A stretch of 20,157 bases of DNA from Phallusia fumigata (taxonomy: Eukaryota; Chordata; Ascidiacea; Phlebobranchia; Ascidiidae): contig QXVZ01007616.1 of NCBI GenBank assembly GCA_008931825.1, positions 1 to 20,157 on the forward strand. The letters run 5' to 3'. Below the pieces are notes generated by a model, which was not told the origin of the DNA, did no database searches, and worked only from the letters and a program-made list of their open reading frames with translations. Shown here piece after piece: positions 1 to 11,100 of the stretch; the first letter of the stretch is position 1, and each line of letters opens with the position of its first letter. The position numbers and the translations under genes were made by a program.

Positions 1-436
1 TCTGCACTTGTTGATAGATGCGGAAATCTTTGCCTAAATATTTACCTCAACAGAGGGTTGTCTGAATAAGGTAGTTTTAAAACAGATTTTGTTTGGCACT
101 GGCGTTCTATTTATATGTTCTCCTAGTGTAATGCCGCAACAGAAACGGTCTTCCTGGAGCTCTAAAACTGCGATGCGTTTCGCAGCACAAAACCAAATTC
201 CAACGGTTAATCGTCGGGTTATAAATCCTTACTTCACGAAGTAAATCAATCCAGGTGCTTGTACGTGATTTATTTACTGGAACACCTAATCCGACTCGCG
301 TGATGTTTAGACAACACGAATCATGGGCCGAGGAAATTTGCCGCTATTTCTGTCTTGAATAAATCTAAATAAACGGCTGTCTGCTTATATACAAATCAGT
401 ACGAGGAGAGACACATGTTTCCGGACTAGTTGGATC
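1..436. other. No supported gene
   Basis: AT-rich sequence left of the duplicated segment. I see no convincing exon, RNA gene or repeat family. It is downstream of the actin gene. Confidence 0.5.
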
Positions 437-885
437 GCAACATATGGCCACCACGTGTGTGGTAAACATGACGTTAATTTGAGCATGACTTTTGTGGAAT
501 CCTGTGATTTCACAGGGATTAAATCGGATTCGACATGGGGCGGACCGAGAGACGACGGTGCACAACGTAAAATACTGCGCGTTGTTTTGAGGTCAGCTCC
601 CTGAACTTGAGTTCGTCACTGGTTTTTAGGTTGACAGGCTCTTTTGTGCTATCTTGTGGAAATGTTCAACAAAGGCGTTTTGTGAAGCAGAAAGAAATGT
701 TAATGTGTAGTTTTCTAAGAGCAGATGTGAACACCAGAGGCTAAAAGGCACATTGATGAAGAGAATGTAAATACAGTTTTCTTAAGCAGCTGTTTTAAAT
801 GAAATTTCTTTTTGCAGTGTCTATTATCACACTTTCAGCAAAAGCTATAACTTATGTTTTGAAGACAGCAACCTTTGGTGCAAAA
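437..885. repeat. 449-bp perfect direct repeat, copy 1
   Basis: By line-by-line comparison, identical to 887-1335. It ends at the N at 886. It contains the short hairpin CCTGTGATTTCACAGG. Most likely the unmerged right end of one contig. Confidence 0.9.
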
Positions 886-886
886 N

Positions 887-1335
887 GCAACATATGGCCA
901 CCACGTGTGTGGTAAACATGACGTTAATTTGAGCATGACTTTTGTGGAATCCTGTGATTTCACAGGGATTAAATCGGATTCGACATGGGGCGGACCGAGA
1001 GACGACGGTGCACAACGTAAAATACTGCGCGTTGTTTTGAGGTCAGCTCCCTGAACTTGAGTTCGTCACTGGTTTTTAGGTTGACAGGCTCTTTTGTGCT
1101 ATCTTGTGGAAATGTTCAACAAAGGCGTTTTGTGAAGCAGAAAGAAATGTTAATGTGTAGTTTTCTAAGAGCAGATGTGAACACCAGAGGCTAAAAGGCA
1201 CATTGATGAAGAGAATGTAAATACAGTTTTCTTAAGCAGCTGTTTTAAATGAAATTTCTTTTTGCAGTGTCTATTATCACACTTTCAGCAAAAGCTATAA
1301 CTTATGTTTTGAAGACAGCAACCTTTGGTGCAAAA
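887..1335. repeat. 449-bp perfect direct repeat, copy 2
   Basis: Copy of 437-885, offset 450, starting directly after the N. It continues into the actin 3' flank. Most likely the left end of the contig 887-2266, overlapping its neighbour. Confidence 0.9.
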
Positions 1336-1348
1336 AAACAGACACAAT

Positions 1349-1354
1349 TTTATA
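1349..1354 (-). terminator. Possible poly(A) signal TATAAA, actin
   Basis: No AATAAA or ATTAAA is seen in the roughly 220 nt after the actin stop. TATAAA, a known weaker variant, is followed by a TGTGTCTGTTTTTTT stretch suited to a downstream element. Confidence 0.35.
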
Positions 1355-1563
1355 GTTTGAACATGTTCTTGTATTTTACCAATCGCCATAACACATCCAC
1401 ATCGTTTTCATAAATCTGTAAACTTAACGAAACAAATTACCAGAGACAGATAATAGAGACGCCCTTACTCAAACCGTTGTAAACCTGGTCATAGAGGAAC
1501 ATTTTAACAAGAGAAAATAAGCGAAATAGCGCATTTGAAGAAGTAGGAAGTCCAGGAGAGGAC

Positions 1564-2872
<1,309 letters not shown>

Positions 2873-4331
2873 CTGCAAGAAAAAGCAGGGTGGTTAGAGC
2901 AACCATACAGATGTATAGGGTTGCTCTTTGGAACTTACACAAAACTACATATACTGAGTTGAAAAATTGCAAAATGCGGAGTTGATTTTTGACAACTTTG
3001 CAGAAAAGCACATCTCATTTAATACTTAACCAGTATGTTGTTATTCTCTGGTGATTCTTTTTGGGCATTGTGGGGTGAAATTGCAATCTAACCCCTGTTT
3101 ACCCTTATAACCAAGTTTCCACTATTGTTGAAAGCCTATCTAACCTCTGTTTACCCATAGCACAATGGCAAAGAATCGTTTGAATCGATTTTTTCGTGAT
3201 CGCCCTATTTCATACTTCAGTCAATCCGTGTGTTAATTGAAACGCGCGCGGCATTCCGAATCGATACCAATCGCCGGCTGCCGCTAACCGACCTTTGACG
3301 TCATCGCTTATCAAGCCGGTCTAACAAGCAATCAGAGTTCGCCAACTGTTTTCAAATTATACTGAGCGCGTGGAGGGACCCTGGAGACCTTCGGGTCCTC
3401 AAATGATCCTGGCTACGGCAACGCCGCCTGTTTCCCATCTGGGAATAATCTTTACGTTCTGTCACCGATAAGCGCCGGCACGTCAGACATGCAGGAACGC
3501 TCGCTTATTTGGACATGTTAGGGGACCGGCTTGTGGTGCCAGAGGGGCCCTGTGGCATAAGGGTGTGGCACCCCCTATATACAGATTACCCGTATAAGAA
3601 TGTCCCTAGACAATTTGCTGTGGAAACCAGTTCCCGATTAATCGCAAGTTACGCGGTAACCGTGGGTATTTTCATTTCGTTATATTGTCCTCATCGAATG
3701 CTCAAGGACCCCAAACATAGTTCTGTGCACCATGTCTAGTATGGACCCCCCGGTTGGAACCACTTTCGTAGACCGACTTAGACTTGTACGGAGTTTTGAA
3801 GTTATAAGTACGACGCGGCAATATAAAATGCTATAACCCTCACATTGCCAGAAACAGAATTGAACCTTTTAAGAAAAAGCGCAATTATTACATCAATTGT
3901 TGCGTCTAGAATTGCTGGCCGAAAAGAGTGCAAACCATGTAAGTTGTTTGCTAAACGACCAACTTATAATACAGACCCAGGGTAAGGCACAATGATTTAA
4001 TATGTTAATCATTGGCAGTTTACCCAAACATAAAAAACGCCTAATTTCAGGGCCTATTCAATGTATGGCATGAATGTCGGACAGCACAACTAAACAAAAT
4101 ACATCTTACGCTTGGGTGTCATAAGAACATCCAGTCCCCGAAATAATGTTCTAAATTATTGTTCCTCGCGTTACTGTGTTTGAAATACAGTCATGTAAGT
4201 GACCAAATATTCTAGCAATGAACCGTTTGTTTACAACTTAAAAAACATATGTTAACACGCCATCGTATTGAAGACCTGGCAATGTACTGCATGCTTCCAA
4301 AAAAACAAAGGCACCAAAAACGAGTACTTAC
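2873..4331 (-). other. Actin intron 1 (5'UTR intron)
   Basis: A 1459-bp intron between the inferred non-coding exon and the first coding exon. It holds a GC- and CpG-rich block (about 3230-3760), one TGACGTCA (3296-3303) and a 19-bp near-repeat (3086-3104 and 3138-3156, one mismatch). No gene is seen inside. Confidence 0.6.
3296..3303. promoter_or_regulatory. CRE palindrome TGACGTCA
   Basis: Perfect CREB/ATF consensus in actin intron 1, inside the GC-rich block. Confidence 0.4.
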
Positions 4332-4380
4332 CACAAGGTACAAGAAGATCACTTGGTCTTTAGTCTTCAGTGCTGACTGA
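4332..4380 (-). other. Actin exon 1 (non-coding 5'UTR, predicted)
   Basis: Predicted from the TATA box at 4402-4409, which puts the transcription start near 4375-4380, and from a strong donor CCTTGTG|GTAAGTACT at 4332/4331. The intron then runs to the acceptor at 2873. Vertebrate alpha-actin genes have the same non-coding first exon plan. The exact start base is inferred. Confidence 0.65.
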
Positions 4381-4401
4381 AGCAATGCCATCGCTCGCAT
4401 A

Positions 4402-4409
4402 CTTATATA
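4402..4409 (-). promoter_or_regulatory. TATA box TATATAAG of the actin gene
   Basis: TATATAAG on the minus strand lies about 75 bp ahead of the exon 1 donor and about 55 bp downstream of a perfect CArG box. Confidence 0.7.
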
Positions 4410-4445
4410 CTAGGCTCGCCGTTTATCCCAAGGGGCGCAATGCAT

Positions 4446-4451
4446 CAGCTG
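4446..4451. promoter_or_regulatory. E-box CAGCTG
   Basis: CAGCTG lies between the CArG box and the TATA box. It is the preferred site of MyoD-class factors. A six-base motif is weak alone; the support comes from position. Confidence 0.45.
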
Positions 4452-4463
4452 CAAACGCCGGCT

Positions 4464-4473
4464 CCATATATGG
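4464..4473 (-). promoter_or_regulatory. CArG box (SRF site) CCATATATGG
   Basis: A perfect palindromic CC(A/T)6GG sits near -90 relative to the inferred actin start. Muscle actin promoters of vertebrates use serum response factor at a CArG box at about this distance. Confidence 0.75.
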
Positions 4474-4533
4474 CAAGAGGCCCTTCATGAGTACAACGTC
4501 TGTCAATCCAGCGCTATCGGAGCGCTCTATGTG

Positions 4534-4539
4534 CAGCTG
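4534..4539. promoter_or_regulatory. E-box CAGCTG, distal
   Basis: A second CAGCTG lies near -155 of the inferred actin start, upstream of the CArG box. It is preceded by two AGCGCT palindromes (4510-4526). Confidence 0.4.
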
Positions 4540-7500
4540 ATAATATGATGTCTTCGCAATCGCGTCGCTGCCTCTGTATTAGGCTAACTTGTGGTGCTCA
4601 TGCCTAATAGGGTGTTGGGAATCTGTTGGGACTCGGGTGCGAGGAACAGTTGTCATGCGGAGAATAAAACAGCTTCCTTGTCACGCCTTCAGTGTTTGCA
4701 TTTTAACAGGTCCGTTGGATTTTCAGCAAAACATGGGTGTGCTTATCAGTACAATTATACGATAAACGGTTCCCTGCTCTGATGAACAACGATCGTCGAT
4801 GTTGTCTGTTAGAGGGCCAGATATTACTTATAAAATCACTCTTCTCGACGAAACAATTGTCATCATCTGCGAATACAATTAGCAAACGCAACTGGAGGGT
4901 AACTGCGTTGTAGAGCAAGAAAACGTGAAATTATCCCGTATGTCCCCCAAACAACATTTGTTTTTGACGCGGGTCAAAGAGACCTACTCTGACAAATATC
5001 TTTACGTCGGATAAATTGCTTTCTATTTTTGACACATGTTTTAGAGTACAGTATGCAAAAAGATGCAAGAATAAACTGTCGGAAAATCTACAAGTTGTAA
5101 AAAAGCATTAAAATAAAATCAACACGAACAAAGTGTTTAAAAACGCTTGGTATACCATGTGCGAATTACAGCAATTGTAAAATTTTGTTAAGTTTGTTAA
5201 AGCACACTCCTTGTATTAACCCGACAAACTGATCAGGCAGTTCTTCTCACCTGGGAATGATTTTTATAAGTTGAAAGAAAGAATTTCTACTTTGTAGTTA
5301 AGTTACAAATGATAGGTGCAGTATTTTCTTTTTAGGTTGATCAATGGTCCTAGACCGTGTAATTTTACTTTATATCGCTTCGTGTCTAATAGGTGAGAAA
5401 TGATAAGTTCCCAAATAAGCAGGGTGGGGGTAATACATTAGAAAAGCTGGAAACCGCTGGGTTAAGGAAATGCTGTGTTACGTTGATGTGACTAAAATGC
5501 CATGTGATGTATAGAAGCGAGCCGCAGCACCACACGCTATGTATGCAGTAGTAGATATATAAGGCAGCGTTTCGCATCAATGAAAGCCCAAGTTCTCCAG
5601 GGAACGCGTCTTGGCTGCTTCTTCACATGCCATAACCGTCGTCCTTACTGCAGTATATGGGCGTGGCTTGTGCCAACTTGCATGCTTGTCCCTGTTTGCA
5701 TAAACCTGCCTTTTATAGATGCACAATAGTAAGTGAAAGGTGAATTGTGTGAACTCTTGCTGAGCATAGTATAAACTTGTGAAGGCTTCTCTTACAGTTT
5801 TTGTCCCTAACTCCACGCAAACAAGGCAATCGTTCACAAAAATTAGGCTGTACTTTAACGAAACAAAAACTCCCAAAATGTATTTAAAGGTACAAATAGA
5901 CAAGACAACGCTAATCCGGGCAAACTGAGCTAATACCTATTCGCAACCCTCTCAATGTACTGAGTTAATCTCTCCAACCTTCGAGTCTAAAGCTAATTTC
6001 AGAAGTGTTTTAGTATTATTAGGAGGAAATCATACTTTTTCAGAAATACTCACAGACTAAAAGTATTTTTAGTACTAATTTTATTGGTTGTTGCAGCTTG
6101 TATGATTACCTGTTTTTATTCTCTTGTACAAGAGTGACTAGCTTGACTGGGTACATGGTTTCTGTCTACCAACAAAAACATTCTATTAGCAGTTTTCAAC
6201 ACTTGTTTTCAGTCAAATGCAGACAGTGGAAACGCAAACAGATATAATAAACTTCGCCTCGCGGTCGAGTGCATGATAATTGTAGGCCGCGTGGTGGAGC
6301 ACGAGAGACAGTAAGATGGAAGAAACAAATGTCAAAAAAGGTCTGTGCTTTCGAAATATGAAATGGAACCAAGATGACGTGGTACAGAATATGAACATCA
6401 CAAAAGATCGCAATTGTAGGAATTTTTATGAGAAATTAACCGACAAAAAAGGTCTTTGCGTGCTATAAAAATCTGTTCGACATCGTTGGTATACCTAATG
6501 TTGCAGGACATTAATTTTAACTTGCCTAAAGTTGGTTAAATGCTAACAAAATATGTTAGACAGAGGAAGACTCATAAATGCATTTTACGGTATATAGCAC
6601 TGAGAAAAAACGTTTGAAACAATGAATAGGCGAAGGGCGAAGGCACGTACGGTGGCAAGGTATTAAGACATACTAATGAAGCGAGCTTATGGCTAAGCGT
6701 ATGCGTGGGGCAGCTACAATAAAGGAATTATTCGCGGTAACAAACGAAGATTTGAAGGGCTTGTGCACATATACGTTGAACTTGCAATGAACATAACTTA
6801 TTTTTCAAGTTTACGTGCAGTAGAGCTTTGTAAAAACTTTATTCAGCAATTCCTTAAGGTTGGCGGGTTTCGACACCCCCATACTCACAAATCGCATCGA
6901 AAAGTTTCAGTTTAAAAAACTGGTTTTGCCAGAGTTCAGAAAGATTGGGATGCTGCGAATCATTGAACTTAACAAGCGTACTTGGATTTTATCATCCAAT
7001 CATGTCTTATGCTTTTTAGCATACTGCGCAAAATGTTTCAGCGGGTTTGATTACAGTGGTGGCAATGTCTTGAAGTAAAAGACTGTTAGCATTTAGCGCA
7101 AGGCAATAATACCACAGAAAGTATTTTAATGCTTGGGAAGAGTATAACATACGCAGAATCAGTGAAGCTCTAGCGGGAAAATAAAAGGAGAATAGCAAAT
7201 AGATAGAAACAATAGCACAAAAGGTTAACTTCATACGACTGATATGATTCTCCTCGGGTAACAGCATGGTAAAAATGGGATTGAGTTGTTATTCGGCAAT
7301 GGTTTGACTATAGGCCTCGGTTAATTCGACCTGGTTGTTTTTTGATGGTTTAAAAGGTGATGAATATCGAGATGTTTGGTGTCTGATGTCGATATGCAAA
7401 CAGTTGTTTGGTGATGGTGATGTGACTTTGAAACGCAATGAAACGTTGGAGTAAACAACTAACGTAGTGTATGGAATAATTAACTATGTTCAGCCCTTCT

Positions 7501-7676
7501 TCAGCATGTATGACAACCACAGACCAACTTAAAACCGGGAACATTCACAACTTGGGGCAAGAATACTGGATTTTTGCGTGAAGGTTGCGTAGGTAACGAT
7601 ATGATATGTACAACGAACGTTGAGCGCAAGTTTGTGCAGAACATTAATACAAATTAGCGAAGAAAACCTCTAGCAC
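4540..7676. other. Intergenic region, no supported gene
   Basis: About 3.1 kb lies between the actin promoter and the TRPC 3' end. Open frames here are short, show no recognisable domains and lack convincing splice partners. It may hold actin enhancers, but I see no clustered motifs strong enough to annotate. Confidence 0.5.
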
Positions 7677-7756
7677 AGTGTTTCCCAAAACAAAACGAGC
7701 ACTTCGACTGTTACGGCTGCTTGGACATGCAGTGCCAAAAAAATTTGGGAAACACT
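7677..7756. mobile_element. 80-bp inverted-repeat element (MITE-like)
   Basis: Ends AGTGTTTCCCAAA and TTTGGGAAACACT are perfect 13-bp inverted repeats around a 54-bp centre. The ends resemble hAT-type termini, but I see no clean 8-bp target duplication. It lies 22 bp beyond the TRPC poly(A) signal. Confidence 0.55.
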
Positions 7757-7777
7757 AACCTGCTGGCGCTTTGCCCA

Positions 7778-7783
7778 TTTATT
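7778..7783 (-). terminator. TRPC: Poly(A) signal AATAAA, TRPC gene
   Basis: A canonical AATAAA lies on the minus strand about 210 nt past the TRPC stop. It is followed by a TTTCCC and T-run region (about 7735-7755) that could act as the downstream element. This is the first AATAAA after the stop on that strand. Confidence 0.6.
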
Positions 7784-7993
7784 GGGAAATTATTGTGGAG
7801 GTTCCAAAAACAATGGGGGTTGTATATGGTTTAAGTGCATTAAGCATTTGCTCCATATACTCGGGACTAGTGAAACCTTGTTGGCTATACAATGCTTACA
7901 AAATCTTGACTGGCCTTGTCGAAATCAGCATGCACCAGAAACTTCGTCAGTGTGATTTCAATCAATGAAAACGGGTTGATAATTCAGTGGGTT

Positions 7994-8126
7994 TTAGTTG
8001 CTGCTACAGTCCTCGTTGCTGAAACTGTGCCGGCCTCTGTAAGATTGTTGGCTGGTGGATCGGTTGTTGATTGTTGTTTCAGTGTCGTCGTGTTTAAAGT
8101 CTGGCAGCAAATAACGACGAAGGTAT
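7994..8126 (-). CDS. TRPC: TRPC exon 17 (C-terminus and stop)
   Basis: The acceptor TCACTTTCACAG is at 8127. It encodes YLRRYLLPDFKHDDTETTIN and a polar tail ending EDCSSN, with TAA at 7996-7994. The long C-terminal coiled coil of TRPCs, which normally follows the RY helix, is not recognisable. Confidence 0.83.
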
Positions 8127-11100
8127 CTGTGAAAGTGACATCCAATTTTTGGTAAATTCCTGTAGTGTATCCTTTCGACATCCAAATGCCTTTTTTCACT
8201 TTTTGAATGTAACAGGATATTTCGAAAATAAACAAAAATAAATTGCATCAAATTCCAACCAATATACATTACCCATTGGCAAACGTTATTTAGGAGTTGT
8301 GTCCTAAATAAATGTGGTTACTATAAAGATTGAATGTAACAAGGTATTTCTGACAATGCAAATATCAATCACGGAATACACACATTGCTTTGCATTAAGG
8401 TCTAGCCAAAATACATGACCCTTTGAGCTGTATCCTAAGTTCACGTGCTGGTTACTCTATGGACTATAATTCAATACAAAAAGTAATGAAATGTGATTTT
8501 AATTTGAGGGGTTGGATATAGGTTTCCTAACTCGCAGCTGTTTTTTACCTGTTTGTGATTCTGGCAATGGATTGTCTGTATTTATGGTTCTCGGTTTCAT
8601 GATCAGTGCTCCCCGGTCTCTGTGCGTTGCTCCTCTGTGGATGACCAGAATCTCGCACGCAGCAGCTTGGAAGCGTTTTCTGCAAAAAAAACCAACCTTT
8701 TACCAATGCTTAGAATTTAAAACAAAAGATTCGACGTGGTTTGCAAAGAAACTCGTCAATAGTTTAAATAAACAATTAGCTCTGTAAAAAAGTTGTTCGC
8801 AAAATGCACTTGTAAAATTTGAACCTTCGCGTGACATATATTGCGTTAAAAGTAAAAATCTTTACGAAATGTAAAAATTAAAAAAAAAACATCTAAACGG
8901 TTTAATCTATGTTTATAACAGAACTAAAATCCTCCTGCAACCAGAAACGAACTTAACCACTGCCCAACCTTTATGAAACGAAAAAAGTTTCGGACATCTC
9001 TTGGCGATGGGATGAGGTTCATGGGCGGGGGCCGCGGATAAATCCCCTTCCTGATGAACTTCATCCACATCCCGGAGCGGTGATACTTCCACTCGACCTC
9101 TGCATTGTCCCGTACACGATCGAACGAATGGGACATCATAGCGATAAGCATGTTGAGCATAATGACTACCGCCCATAAGTGGAAGAACATTGAAATGCAG
9201 AGACCAACCCACTGTGTTATGGGCAGCTGAGGAATAAGATCGAAGTCGATAAGGCGATGCAACAAACAAGTGGGCTTCTTTTTTAGTTTCGGCAACAGGT
9301 ACGATATTAAGCAAAATGTGACTAAGTCAGCGAGCCACAAAATGTATTGTGTAATTGTTTGATTTAAATTTTACCGCCAATGTGACAGGAACTTACAGTA
9401 AGGTCGAAATATTAAGGTATTAGACAATATTGCAAAGTTAACTTTTATCGTCTGCAAGTTGCGTGGTAAAATGAAAAGCTAAGTCCAGATTTCCCTGGCA
9501 AGTAAATAATAATGCTGAGAGTTTCAAAACTTTTAAACTCAACAGAAAGAGAAATGTTCTATATCATTGTTTAAGTTTCATCCCGAAATCTGATTTCTAC
9601 CTTCGACGCTTGCTCTGGTATGTTCACAGCAACTGGTGGTTCTAATCTCCATCCGTATCCGTACAACGTCCAGTATTGTTGAAGTAGCGAATTTCCAACA
9701 CTTGAATACACGGGATAACACGGAATAGTGCCGTTGAATCCGTCGTTGTCTTCGCAAACTTTGCTTTCGATCGCCAGAACGCCACGTTCAGTTCTTATCC
9801 GCTCAATTCGCGCCTAAAAAACAAGTTCAGATATACACAATGGCCTTCTATCTTGAAGTGATCAGAAGGCACACGCCTGGCAATTTTTCGAAGTTAACAT
9901 CACTCAGTGTTTCTTAACCGGGATGCCGCGTCACACTGGGTTGCCTTTCGCAGGGGTGCCGCGACCAATTTACTTGAATTGTTTTTCCATTAAAGTAAGT
10001 ACTACCAGGTGTGACAGCGAATAATGTTGATAAAGAAGCTTGATTCATGTTTATACATCATGCATAAAATGTAAAATGACAGATTCCCTAAAATAGTTCT
10101 TTTTGTTGCCGTTTAAGCGGCTTGTGGGTGCCGTGATTCATACCCTGCAAAAGATAGACGCAAAACGAAAAGGCTGGAAACCACTGACACAACTTGTTAG
10201 CTGATCGGGACTATTAACCCTTTTGTTACAGGTCGCGTTTTGGTGATAAACGATATAGCCTACCTCGCCGTATGACCAGTACAGTTGTGTCATGGCAAGA
10301 GCACAGGCGAAGAAAGTGATAACGAAAAGAAAGAGGAACCTGATGGTGTCCACAATCATCTTGTCCAGGGAAAGCTGTAAAGGGCCTAAAAAATAACCCA
10401 AAACTTATTAGAATTTGCTTTCTTGTTAATGTCGACGATTAGGGCAGTTTTTTGGGCACTAGTTAACATTAGTGTTTATAAAAACAAACGACCAATATAA
10501 GGTACGACGTTAACTTTTATGAGCGATGCTAAGCGAACCGAATTCTTACCAAATGTTCGGTCAATGTAGAGCAGTTCCAAAGCTCGTATGTGTATGAGGA
10601 TTGTAACGAACGCCAGGCAAGACTCCGACAGTGAGATTAGAACTGTTTCGTTCGTGGACCATTGGTCCCTGTTGCACTGTATCAACGTAAAAGACAAATG
10701 TTAGATCCTGGGTTGACGTATTTGAATTTAAATGCGGTTGTTGCTTTTCGTTGGGTTGAGTTTTTTCGCTTGTTGAAAGAAAATATAGCGACACAATAAC
10801 ACTGAATCAGTCACTAGGTCGGAAATAGCTGCGCAACGTTAAAATGTTATGAGTCGCAACAAGGTTAAGGGCACAATTGGTGGAACAAAGTTGAACGATA
10901 ATCTAGCTTTTATTCAGCAAAAGTAGACTAGTTTTTCTAGATCCTCTGTGGCATATAAGTGAAACTGCTGCGTGTGCTGGTGTTTTGCCCTACCTCTCGT
11001 ATAGTGGTAGTTGGGGGACATTGGGAGACAGGGTTATGTAGCACAATATCAACGATCTTCAATATAATCACTACTGTAAACAGAAACGTCGTGCCAACAT

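Noticed and set aside
5556..5582. Plus-strand TATATAAG followed by an ATG 24 bp later
   Set aside because: The frame is only about 49 codons, has no recognisable domain and no supporting exon, so it is probably chance.
5577..5903. Minus-strand open frame of 108 codons
   Set aside because: Its composition is not protein-like, and no family motif or convincing splice site flanks it.
7016..7234. Minus-strand frame starting MKLTFCAIVSIYLLFSFYF, signal-peptide-like
   Set aside because: The start resembles a secretion signal, but the rest has no family match, promoter or splice support, and hydrophobic starts are common by chance in AT-rich DNA.
8924..9340. A single long TRPC exon reading through to 9340
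   Set aside because: The frame is open, but the strong acceptor CTTATTCCTCAG at 9227 fits the exon 14 phase and family sequence begins exactly there.
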